From Isoetes taiwanensis (taxonomy: Eukaryota; Streptophyta; Lycopodiopsida; Isoetales; Isoetaceae), in assembly GCA_021234155.1 (NCBI GenBank), contig JAJEKV010000264.1, positions 1 through 64,000 of the forward strand: DNA of 64,000 bases. Reading direction: 5' to 3'. Numbering within the stretch: position 1 is the first letter of the stretch; every line of letters begins with the position of its first letter. Positions 43,229 through 53,530 of the stretch are shown here, piece after piece. The notes under the pieces are model-generated. The model had not been told where the DNA came from. It made no database searches and was given only the letters and a program-made list of their open reading frames with translations. Both the position numbers and the translations under genes were made by a program.

Positions 43229-44270
43229 TGGATTTATCTCCCTCATTCCAAAAGTTGATAATCCTGAGACCTTCAGTGATTGAAGACCTATATCTTTGAC
43301 CAACACGACCTACAAGCTTTGTGCTAAAATTATTGCAAACAGAATCAAAGGTTTCCTTCAGAAAAATATCAGTTTGCATCAATCTTCTTTCTTGTCAAAC
43401 AGATACATTCTTGACAATTATATAGCTGCTATGGAGGGCATGCATTGGGCAAGAATTTCAAATCAAAACTGTGTCCTCTTAAAGTTAAACTTTTCTAAGG
43501 CCTTTGACACAGTGAGATGGGACTTTTTAATTCTTGCCCTCCTAAAAATTGGTTTTCCTATTAAATTAATTGATTTGGACTTAACTTAAGATCTCAGTCT
43601 TTGATTATAATCAATGGCTCTCCCAGCAGATTCTTCTCATTGAACAATGGAGTGAGACAAGGTTGTCCCTTAGCCCCTTACCTTTTCATAATTGTTGCTG
43701 AAATGTTAACAAGAGTAATTCAGCATCACCAGCAAGTTGGAAGTATTGAAGGCTTAAGGCTTCCAGATAATATGACTCAATTAACTATAATGCAATATGC
43801 TGATGACTCTTTCAGCTTTTTGAAAAATGAGAAGAATAACATTGAGTCCTCCTTAAAAATTATCGATTTAGTATTGCCTCTGGGATCTACCTCAATCTGA
43901 ATAAATGCATCATCCGTGGAGAGTCCAATGAACCTGATATCCTTGGCATTAAATGCTTTGATTTTAGTCACTCAACCTCTCTTTTGGGTATGCCTCTTTC
44001 TCATGACACAAGTATTAAAAATCTCTGGACTCCTATTGTCTCCAAGATCAGGAGAAAGCTGAACAATTATGGCAGTTGTTCTTTAGCAGGAAGAACTATC
44101 ATTGCTAACTCTGTCCTCTCTAGTTCCCATATTTATTTCTCTTCGGCTCTTTTGGCCCCTAAATGTATTTATCAGCAGATTGAGAGGATTGTTAGGAATT
44201 ATATTTGGGGTAAAAACCACATGGTCAATTGGAGTTATGTTACTCAAAGAAAAGATAAGGGGGACTAGGT
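43229..44270 (+). pseudogene. LINE ORF2, reverse transcriptase core
   Basis: Motifs in order are FISLIPKVDNPETFSD, a stop, RPISLTNTTYKLCAKIIANR, LLKLNFSKAFDTVRWDFL, GVRQGCPLAPYLF (about 43649-43687) and QYADDS (43793-43810). In the first catalytic motif the usual Asp of KLDF is Asn (KLNF, 43488-43490), which alone would abolish activity, while the YADD box is intact. Frame changes occur near 43590 and 43895, and a stop at 44266-44268. Later blocks GMPLSHDTSIKNLWTPIVSK and IWGKNHMVNWS are typical of the thumb region. Confidence 0.9.
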
Positions 44271-44327
44271 TGCAAGAATTTACTTCTTCAGGATTATGCA
44301 TTAGCAGGCAAATATGTTTGGAAATCA

Positions 44328-45494
44328 TTGTATAATCATGGCAGTCCTGCTACTTCATTCATCAATTATTGGCTTCAAAACAACAAGTTCAAAGGGCATC
44401 CTTCAGTTAATCATCATTTGCTTCACTCTGCATTTTTTGAATTTAAACCAGGTGCTAATACCTCACCCTTAATGAGGAACTTAATTCTAGCCTGGAATAA
44501 AGTCTCAAAAGCTTACTCTCATGATCAAATTCAAACTTCCTGTCACAATAACAGCATTTTCTGGAATCCCAACTTAGCTGCTCAAGATTCAAAGCCTTTA
44601 ACATTGAAACATCCCAAAATTTATAGAAAATGGTTGGAAAAGGGTATTTTATCCTTAGGTGATTTATGGTATGATAACAGATGGATATCTTGGACTAGGC
44701 TCAAATCTAAAATTGGGGGCACAACCTCTGATAGAATTCTTTTTTATCATATTATGAGGACAGTGAGGGCTATAAATCTTGACTCTAATATAATGTGCAA
44801 TATTCCATGTCTTGCAGAGATAAAAAAAACTTATAAAGTTTCGAATATTTATGCTTATCTTACTCGGGATTCTCAACAGTCTAAAGCTGGTAGATATTGG
44901 CATATAAACTTTGATCTTGAGTCTGCCCTTTTTAAAAATATTTGGAAATCTTACTGCCCACCAAAAGTTGCCTTTTTCACTTGGCTTCTAGCTAATAAAA
45001 GCATTCCATGTCTGGATCTTCTCCACAAGATTTATTCTAGCTCTGATCAAATTATTTCTCAGCTATGTCCACTTGACTGCAACTCTAATGAAAGTGTCCA
45101 GCATATTTTTACATGTCCAAAAATAAATGGATTATGGGATTGGATCCTTAATAACTTTGGTATTCTGAAGCCAAGGAATATCATTGAATTTATTTCTAAT
45201 AATGATCCCCTAAGAAACTCTGTTTGCTATATTATTCTTTGGAACATATGGAAACACAGAAACAAGTGTCTTTATGGTGGTAAGAAAAATTCAATTGTTT
45301 GGATTAAGTTTCAAATCATTTATGACATTGAATTGATGGCTACAGCTCATAAGAATAAATATGCCAAAAAATGTGACAGCAGATGGAATAACTTTGGAAG
45401 TTTTACTGGTCCTTTCAGTAGTTTTAAACTAAATTGTCATGACACTTCTACTAATTCCAATTCTCTTGTTGCTAGATTACCTCTGGAACTGTAA
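44328..45494 (+). pseudogene. LINE ORF2, C-terminal zinc-binding reverse-transcriptase domain
   Basis: This 388-codon open block carries the plant LINE zinc-binding module: IWKSYCPPKVAFFTWLLANK, then QLCPLDCNSNESVQHIFTCP, ending with IILWNIWKHRNKCLYGG. The Cys pattern is C-x3-C followed by H-x3-C. It matches the truncated minus-strand LINE at 26574-27400 in order and spacing. Confidence 0.85.
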
Positions 45495-45624
45495 GTACAA
45501 GCTTGACCTTCAGTATGATATGGCAGAAGAGGCTATAATGGCAAGACAGGAAAATAGTAGGGCAGTCATATTTTAGTATAATCATGATTATAACTTCTGG
45601 ACTGGGACAGTCAAAGGAAAGCTT

Positions 45625-45945
45625 ATGGACAATTTGACAGAAATTCCAAGAAGGGAAATACAGTGGGTTGAAGAGTTCTGCAAAGGAACTCATCTTATGC
45701 ATGCATTATTCTGGTTCATTAACAGGTTTGGCAGGGAGATGACAAAATCCCAGTTTGAATTTTACATGGAAAGTTATTACTATCATAGAGGAAGGGCTGA
45801 TTGCTTTGGAACTCTGATCCATCTAATGGCCACATGTAATTCTATGAGGCTACTGGAGCTAGTCAACTGGGGGAGCAATCAAATTCCAATCTATCAAGCT
45901 CAAATCCGAGACCATTTCCATTTCTTCCATTCATATAACTTCTGA
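45625..45945 (+). CDS. Extra open frame in the LINE 3' region, unknown
   Basis: A 106-codon frame lies between ORF2 and the poly(A) tail. It contains REIQWVEEFCKGTHLMHALF and WFINRFGREMTKSQFEFYME, is rich in aromatic residues, and has no RNase H or other motif that I recognise. An upstream piece in the same region (KYKLDLQYDMAEEAIMARQE near 45495-45545) may belong to it, with a stop at 45574-45576 between. It could be the last part of ORF2 or captured sequence. Confidence 0.35.
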   Translation: MDNLTEIPRREIQWVEEFCKGTHLMHALFWFINRFGREMTKSQFEFYMESYYYHRGRADCFGTLIHLMATCNSMRLLELVNWGSNQIPIYQAQIRDHFHFFHSYNF

Positions 45946-46236
45946 GTTTCCTTTGTTTCTTATCAGGTACGGTGTTTTATCTGCACAAGGGCTCAACTGA
46001 CAAGGATAACAACATCATCTTTTTGGACAGATCTATTCGGATCAGAAATATCTTGATCTATTTCATCTTGCTTGTTGCAACTTTAAGCTATTTTTGAAAC
46101 TCTCTATAGCTTAAACTTAAAGGCTTATCATCTTTGGATATGCCTAAGTTCTATGTAATTGTTTTTCATAATTAATGATTAAAAAGCTTCTTTCCTTCAA
46201 AAAAAAAAAAAAAAAAAAAAAACTCTTATATTTATC

Positions 46237-47310
46237 TCTAATGTCATTCCTTTGTGTTTACAGAACTCATCGTAGAAACATCCAACAGCAGTCTCAAGCA
46301 CATATGGCATTAGATCAATCAAATGTGCCATCGTCTAGTCAATCAACATCCCCCTCATGCCAAAAGCTGAACCAAGCAACCGTCTAGAAAGTCCTCGTGT
46401 TGAAGTCGTCATAGAACCAGAACCCTCGCAATGAGAAATGCCCAGGTATGGCACTGATCTAGTGGACAAAATGGTGGAGTGGCTCCTTGCCTTCACCACC
46501 AAAATGAAAAAATCTATGCATAAGGTAACCCACATCCTAGACAGGATCGATGGTTGGCTCAAAGACATGGATTTAACACTTGATACTGACCAAAAAAGGT
46601 GATTAAGGGCACAAGGGAACTGTGCATTTGCTCTGTATCGTCTTTTTCAACATAAAGTAAATGGTAAAGTGAATGAGATATTTAGAGATAGACCAGCATA
46701 ACCTCGTTTAGATAACAATATATTCTAGAAATAGCTTTGATTTGAGCTTGTTCCTATGAAACCAATACAATAATAAAGTTATTGATTGTGGACATTTAAT
46801 GTTATCTTATTTCTCCCAAATTTAATTTCCATTGTCATTGAATTGTAAAACTATCGTGTCGCCCCGTAGGGGCCAGCAAAAAAATTTGTACATATTCCAT
46901 ACACATTTTGTACATAGTCTGTACACATATCATACATATACAATATATTAAACCATTGAAAGGATCATTTGTCATATTAAAAAACTAAACCATTGAAATG
47001 ACTCCCACCCCAGCCCCCCCCCCCTCCCCACGTTGTTTTTGCTGATATTCGTGCAGGGCGTCCAACAGGTGGCGAAGAAAACACATACGCTTTTGAATAG
47101 TACATGTACATAATGCAATCCTCAACCTTTACTTCAATTCTGTATATAAGTCGCATTTAATTAAAGTGGGTCAGATCTCGACGTTTGGGACTCAGACTGA
47201 AAATGGGACTCATACTAAAGAGAATTCAGACTGAGAGAGAGGGAGAGGGGGCACACCTTGATAAGGAGAAGGGTAGGAGGAGAAGGAGGGAGGGGCCACA
47301 GGTTGAAGAG
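46237..47310. other. Flank after the LINE, with coding-like traces
   Basis: The flank begins TCTAATGTCATTCC and has a TTTACAG acceptor-like site before AACTCATCG. Around 46440-46600 a plus-strand reading gives YGTDLVDKMVEWLLAFTTKM and THILDRIDGWLKDMD, which look like amphipathic helices but match no family I know. They may belong to the same relic as 36855-37919, since the two flanks were joined before the LINE inserted. A poly-C run lies near 47015-47030. Confidence 0.3.
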
Positions 47311-47335
47311 GAATAGAATAGAATAGAATAGAATA
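47311..47335. repeat. (GAATA)5 microsatellite
   Basis: Five GAATA units directly precede the T run that ends the minus-strand LINE relic. They may be a 3' tail repeat of that element or target DNA. Confidence 0.9.
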
Positions 47336-47760
47336 GTTTTTTTAACGTCCACGGAGACCAATAAGTCATGGGACCCATACAATGGGCTAGTACAATCATT
47401 ACTACTAGGATTAAAAAACCCCTGCCTCAAAAGGTTTTCAAGGGAAAAACCTTTGCAGTAATGATGATACTAGACAAGCGGAGATAATGACTACTGAGGG
47501 CTCAGTAATTGCAGATGTTTATCTAGAACCTCAAGTATGTATAATGCTAAGTCATGCACAGATGGTGCTCCGAGAAGTTGTGGAAGCGTGGAATGGAATG
47601 CTAAGGTCAAAAAATGATTCCGGACTATCTCAAAAGCAGGGGCAACTCGAAGAGTATGGCTTTCATCTTCAATAACACAGAATCGGCAACATGCACATAG
47701 TCTCGCTTCGCTGACATTGCGGCGCTCCCATCTACTGCCTCAACCAGAACTGTGAGACCC
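47336..47760 (-). pseudogene. 3' end of a LINE relic, same family as 25110-26470
   Basis: On the minus strand, near 47700-47630, the reading gives CRFCVIEDESHTLRV, followed by FEIVRNHFLTLAFHSTL and DLALYILEVLDKHLQLL. The IEDE-x-HTL core matches CQFCQLGAIEDECHTLQHC in the plus-strand relic. A short T run at 47336-47344 would be the remnant of a poly(A) tail. The final Cys of the motif is lost. Confidence 0.65.
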
Positions 47761-47876
47761 CGTACGAATTGATGCAATAGCTACAAGCTTCTTCCTGGAC
47801 AATGAAGCAAGCAAATAAGCTTGGGACCCTGGTGCCAAGGTGGGATTTATGTGTGCATGATAGTGACCAGTTTTCA

Positions 47877-48020
47877 CTTGGGGAAGGGGCTAAATTGGAA
47901 GAAGGGGCAAGTGCAGGGAGGGGAGAGGAGAGAAAAAGGGCAAAGGAGGACGGGAGGGGATACGTTGGAAGAAGGGGGAGGGAAAGGGTGAGTGAAGGGA
48001 AGGGGGAGGGAAAGCAAAGA
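47877..48020 (+). repeat. Purine-rich, G-run tract
   Basis: About 145 bp of nearly pure G/A on the plus strand with many runs of three to five G (for example GGGGAGAGGAG, GGGGGAGGGAAAGGG). Opposing frames on both strands here (47732-48061 minus, 47802-48065 plus) are low complexity. The tract could form G-quadruplexes or a triplex. Confidence 0.85.
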
Positions 48021-51000
48021 GGCAACCCTGTTGTAGGCAAAACAAACATGTATTCCGGCATTTGAGTAAATCCAAGTAAAAATATATTCTAGTTCAACAC
48101 ATATTGAACAGTTTATGGATTCTTTGACCGGATTGCAATCAATTATTGTTCTCGGTATCCTACTAGTGTGTTGAAGATCTGAATTGAAGGATGCACCATC
48201 ACAATCTCTCTATGGAATAATGGAATGGCTTATACCTATTGCCAAAGACATAAAGCTTCCTATAACCAACCCATTTGCCATTTCTCCAAATACAGAATGT
48301 CATTAAACCACAATTTCCTTTGCTTGAGAATATCACCTACTTATTTTTAGACCTCCCTTGACCCTGGTAATATATATCAACAGAAAATGCAAGGCAAGCT
48401 TTGTGAGGCTTCCAAGTGGTTTTGCCATTAAGTCTCTAAGGACGGATTTGAATCTTGATTTGAATCTTTGATCATGGTTGGTGGTGGATAGAACTTTTCA
48501 AACTAGTTTAGACTTGAATAGATCTATGAGTTAGATGACATTCTAGTGAACAATTTTACTTGTTGCAATTGTTATTGCTCAACCATTTCTTGTATTCATG
48601 TCTATTTGAGCTTTTATGATGTGATGTGGTAAGTAAGGCTCTCCACAATTCAAATTTAACTAGTTAATTGCTTAGTTTTCACATTTATAGATAGTCATTC
48701 AAGTTTTATGGAGACCATTGGTGGATGATATAGTAATCTTGATGGCAATGAGTTATTGTATGTTCAAAATGAGTGAAGACCTCATGTTGCAAGCATATAT
48801 CTTAATCAATTGTTCGTGTACATTTTCACTCTATCAGGTTGGAAGCATTTATGTTGATTAATTGTTCACCTACATCTTATGAGTTGCATTGTGGTGTGTC
48901 ATATCCCACCTACATAGTCTTGGCCTTTACCTCGTGCTAGCATTTTCATAGCCTGCAATATTGCATATTGAAGAGTTTGCATATGAAGAATTTGTTTTGA
49001 GGGACATTGTCAGAATTTCACTGATATTTTAGAAATATTTTCTTTCAATTGTGCTTTCCAATTCTTATCATTTTGGCTTGAGTCCTTCCCATGGCCGTTT
49101 TCATCTGTCTTATTCTTCTAACTCTGCCATTTTCTGATAGAAATACTTATGTTCTTTCTAAAGCCTATTGAAGTATTCCATATTTGCCTAAACCTACTAA
49201 GTACCCAGATTGCTGAATGATCCTGGTAACTTGGCTTTATTATGCAATATGTCTTTTGGAGTATATCGATAGTGTATGTTGAATTTATATAAAGTTCATG
49301 TTAAAAGCAAAGGAAAAAGTTTTTTGTGAGGGTTTCGAGAAAGAGGCAGAAGGAGAAACTTCTGGGTAGTTTCATTGATCGAACTTTGAAGCACCATATT
49401 TGGGCTGAAAAGTTTTTTGAGTCAAGTGGCTGTAAATGCATATCCCTAAAATGGGTAGTGCCTTATATGTAAGAATCACATAAACACAGTGATGATGGGT
49501 GGCATATTTATTATTCTCGTACTACGTGAATATTGCATAAATATGTATACATATGGCCTCTTGGATCTAATACATGGATGCATTATGAAAGTTATACCAT
49601 GATGATCATCGTTTATGTGTACGAAATTCTAGTTTCGACTGTGTAACAGATATGCTATAATATCATGGAAATAGTGATGACCCTGATATGCGAAGCATAT
49701 GTTGAGTACCTGGCTAGTGCATGATTGCATATCCTCTGGGGCTAGAGTCCATATGCAGTGGCTTGGAGCGATTCCTGTTTTTTACATCAGCACATTCATG
49801 GCTTGGAATCGGTCTTCTACCGCTGGGACATAGGCTAGGAGGGTGTGTACACATCATGTAGGGCGTGACCAGCTAGGTGGCATTCTTAAATTGGAGTATG
49901 CATTGCTTGCATGCGGTTATCTCGTGGTTTTCATAGTTATTTCATTATGACATGTAGATCTTGTGCAAATCTTGTGGCAAATCTTGTGGCAAATGGGCTG
50001 CCATAGTTAGTTGCAAATCTTGTGGCAAATGGGCTGCCACATCCTGTGGTTGCGTCTGTAGGGAGTGAACATGTGCATGTAGCGGCGGAGCTGCTTGAGA
50101 ATTTTGCGGGGATAAATACAATAGCTGAAGGGGTAGCAGCTGCAGTTAGAGTGCTTCGGATTCAATTGAGCAGGCTTTTCCATGCATTGGAGCAATGCAT
50201 CGGCCTGATGGAATAAGAGCAGGTTAATGTTTCTGTGGAAGAGAGACAGGCATTGAGGGCCCATATGAATTTGGCCAGGGGAATGTTGTTTCGTGAGCTA
50301 AGATGAATCGATAATCTGCAACGAAGGCATGCTGTTGCCTTGAATCTGAGGTACAACTAATTCTGATTTCTTGCTTGCATGGCATGTATAGTATAGCATT
50401 GTGTGTTTGAGCATTTACTTGTGCATTGGAATGAGGATGCAGGACGTATGACCAGAAAGAATAAAAAGGAAAAAAAAAAGTTGTGGTTTCTGTTTGTAGG
50501 CATGAATGATTGACATTCACTGCATGGGAATAGCCCCCCGGCTTTAGGCCATGGTGGAGCATTGAAGAGCAGCTTCCTTGAGGGGTTCAACTCCCCATGC
50601 TCCTTGCTTGCTTGCTTGTTAGAGCATGCAGCTTATGTACAGGTTAGGACGCGCGCAGGAGCGACATGTGCTGAATGGAAGACATGCATGACCAGGTATG
50701 AACACGTGGCTGTCATGGTCCTATAGGTTTTGAGCATGTGCGATCGGTTTGATTTTGTTGTTCTTTGTAAGGTTGTTGTTTGAGGAGCCACACTTATCCG
50801 AAATGCAAAGACGAGGGTATTCGTTTATGGCGATTCTGAGAATGGAGGAAGCAAATGTCTTCAAAAGTAGAGGCCACAGTTTGAAATGTCATGATACATT
50901 GAAGATTCCTTTCATGCAAGCCTAGTTGCAGGTTCGTATTTGAAACTCTTATATGTTGTGAGGTCATAAGGTGGCCAAAATGTGGAATGGGGGAGCTACT

Positions 51001-51381
51001 CATTATGCTGTGATATGAGTAGCCATAGCTTCGGGAAAGGGAATAAATCTAGAACTTTAGTTTTACATAAGCTTACTTCTTATGCAATTGATGTCATCAT
51101 GATTTTGCTGCACAATAAGCTTAGGTTCTCTTCTCATTTATTTACTTGCAGTGTGGGACATCTTTAGCGATCTATTTCCTCATGCAGTCTGCCCTGGTTA
51201 CAGCGCTATGGTAATTGATTGTGTTGTTTGAAAACTGTCTGTGCATTGCTGATTTGACAGGCCTTGGAGGCACAAGGACTGCATTCGTTCAAGTGGATGG
51301 ACATAGTGGTAATAAGCAATGAACGACAATATTCATACTCAGGGAACAACTATGGCAGAAGCACATTTTGTTTCACAAGTT
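48021..51381. other. Long gene-poor stretch
   Basis: No confident gene in 3.4 kb. Around 50022-50350 a plus-strand reading with two stops (AAELLENFAGINTIAEGVAA..., RLFHALEQCIGLME, ...VSVEERQALRAHMNLARGML) has helix-like composition and may be a dead exon of an unknown gene. A short direct duplication of GCAAATCTTGTGGCAAATGG lies near 49978-50040. Minus-strand frames at 50007-50590 are antisense shadows. Confidence 0.4.
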
Positions 51382-52877
51382 TGTGACGTTCGACAAAGAT
51401 ATCGGTCCCGGGGCGATTATCAGATCTTTACTGCAAATCGCCGTACCATCGCCGTCCCCAATCGGCGTGGTAATGCGCCCGGCGTACCAAGCAACAAGCG
51501 CCCTAGGGGGCAACTTGCAATGGTGCGCACACTTAGCAATGTGCGCACTTTTAGACCTTTAACCCATTAAAGGTAGACCAAGGGTCATGGAAACCCTAAA
51601 TCTAACTGATAGCCTACATAAGGCACCAAACCCTAACTTTCCCTTTTCGCCCACAGACCTTCCGAGCTCCGATTCGGCGAGGAGTCAATTTCTAACTCCC
51701 ACGATCCATCCTGCGCCCTGACTTGTCGGATCGTCCTCCCTTTCACATTTGAAGCGAGCGGAGACATGGACACCTTTGGATCGAGAGGAGTGAACCGGGG
51801 ATCGGGGTATTTGGTCGATCAAATAGCATAAACCTTACTCCGACTTTTCGAATCAGTAGGTTTAGCCTATTAGATCACCCCTAGCAGCCAAGTAGATCCC
51901 GAGATTGACCCTAACTAAAGAACCTAACTCTATGAGATAGATTAGTTCTTTATTATTTATTATGTTGATATGATGGGCCGGATGGATTACGTGAACTCAT
52001 TGTATGGGGAAGGGGGTAGAGACTTAAAGCTTAGTAGATGATGCTCCTAGTTAGTCCCTCTTAGTGCATTACTAGATTTACGGCCTTGTGCAGGGAGCCC
52101 ACCCTCGGGTTGTGGGTGAAGGGGCGGGGATGGCTTAGAATGAGGTTCGTGTGTTCGACCCTTGACCGATCCCACGGTGTGTAAGGCCTACAGGGGATCG
52201 GGAGTGACTAGGTCTAATGGCTTGCCACCGAGTGTGGGTAAGGCATGGGCTCGACACCCGTGGGGTGGAGTTCACCTTCCAGTGGGTTAAGTCGAATAAG
52301 GGCGGTGGCCCCTCTAGTCACCTTGGGTACGGCATGTAGATCTCGGAGGGAGTGATCCCTACACGCCCCCATTGGGGCCCGGGAGATGTAACCGAGGGAA
52401 TAGCCCTTTGGCTATGCACCGGCGGGCTACTGATCAGGTCCCAACACTTTTCAACCTACTCGCAAAGTGTGCACCGGGAGGGGCGGATGGAGTGGACAAC
52501 CCAATGCCATGTTCTTGTGCCAGCCCAATCCATTGTCATGATTCTGTCTGCAATGAACTCTGGAGGCCCAAGCTTGTCAGTCTATCCCTGTGTCTGAGCC
52601 TTGGGTAGGAACTTCCTTTGTATTGTGCTGATCTTTGTCTATGCAGATATGTGGTGAGCCATCCTTCGAGATGGTCATGATGTGCTTTGATGTATATGTA
52701 CTTACATATGTTTTACGCTTCATACGAGGAGGCAGGGGTAAATGACACCTTCATTCTTCCCCTTTGGATTGCGTTGATGTGTGGAGGGCCTTGTATCGCC
52801 GGTGATGGAGCTGGTATAGGGGATGAACTCCTGTTTGTATACGATGAGTGCACCGTATACGAGTAGGGGACGTCACA
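51382..52877 (+). mobile_element. 5' LTR of a truncated family-1 retrotransposon
   Basis: It starts TGTGACGTTCG and ends GGGGACGTCACA (TGTGACGT and ACGTCACA are exact inverted ends), 1496 bp. It is collinear with the solo LTR at 13847-15337. It is followed by a perfect initiator tRNA-Met primer site, so it is a 5' LTR in plus orientation. No matching 3' LTR is present to the end of the window; the element is truncated or continues as degenerate DNA. Confidence 0.9.
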
Positions 52878-52878
52878 A

Positions 52879-52890
52879 TGGTATCAGAGC
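52879..52890 (+). other. Primer binding site, initiator Met tRNA
   Basis: TGGTATCAGAGC, exact complement of the 3' end of plant initiator tRNA-Met, one base after the LTR end. This is the standard priming site of many plant LTR retrotransposons. Confidence 0.93.
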
Positions 52891-53082
52891 GATGTTCTTG
52901 GAGACCAAGAGCAAAGCACTGACCATGCTCCCAGTAGTACTAACTTGATAGGATCTTCAAGCCTCGAAAAGTGGGAAAATTTTTTCTCATTTTTGGTAGT
53001 TTATGCTAAGCTAGTGTGATTAAGTAAATTGGAACTTAATAAGACTAAAAAGAATGAGACAAAACCTCCTCAGGCAAGGTGG

Positions 53083-53520
53083 TCTCACAGCTCGCGCCTG
53101 GTCAAAGAACTAAACTTTAGTTTTTGAGCGAGGCGCAAGCTGTGAGACATCGAGCCAAGATCACTCAAACTTGATGAATTTGAGAAAAGTAATATGGTAA
53201 GGCTAGTTCCAAGGTAGGAATTAGTTAGAATAGCATGTTTAAATTACTTAAATTACTTAAAATGTGCAAGATCTCACATTTCGCTACCTGGTCAAAGAAC
53301 TAAACTTTAGTTTTTGAGCGAGGAAAAGTCTGTGAGACATCGAGCCAAGAACACACTAAACTTGATGAATTTGAGAAAAGTAATATGGTAAGGCTAGTTC
53401 CAAGGTAGGAATTAGTTAGAATAGCATGTTTAAATTACTTAAATTACTTAAAAATGTGCAAGATCTCACAGCTCGCGCCTGGTCAAAGAACTAAACTTTA
53501 GTTTTTGAGCAGGCGCCACA
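53083..53520. repeat. 190-bp tandem repeat, about 2.3 copies, each with a long hairpin
   Basis: The anchor GTCAAAGAACTAAACTTTAG occurs at 53101, 53291 and 53482 (spacing 190 and 191 bp). Flanking it in the first copy are GTCTCACAGCTCGCGCCT on the left and its near-perfect inverse AGGCGCAAGCTGTGAGAC on the right, with a smaller AACTAAA...TTTAGTT hairpin in the middle. The second copy has a changed left arm (ATCTCACATTTCGCTACCT) and the third a truncated right arm. Units are otherwise nearly identical, so amplification is fairly recent. It lies about 200 bp into the internal region of the retrotransposon. Confidence 0.9.
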
Positions 53521-53530
53521 TGAGACCTCC

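Larger units (their letters stand above)
38184..46221 (+). mobile_element. Full-length but inactivated L1-type plant LINE with 15-bp target duplication
   Basis: The element is bounded by ACTCTTATATTTATC on both sides (38169-38183 and 46222-46236) and ends in a poly(A) tail (46199-46221). Its order is 5' leader, ORF1 with a zinc knuckle, endonuclease, reverse transcriptase, zinc-binding C-terminal domain, a further small frame, then tail. This is the standard layout of plant L1-type elements. Without the 591 bp added by the nested LTR it is about 7.4 kb. ORF2 is broken by stops, frameshifts and a loss within the endonuclease, so it cannot transpose itself. The exact target duplication shows the insertion is still well preserved. 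Confidence 0.95.

Noticed and set aside
47732-48065. Opposing low-complexity frames
   Set aside because: They translate the G/A-rich tract (Glu/Gly/Arg/Lys on one strand, Pro/Ser/Leu on the other).
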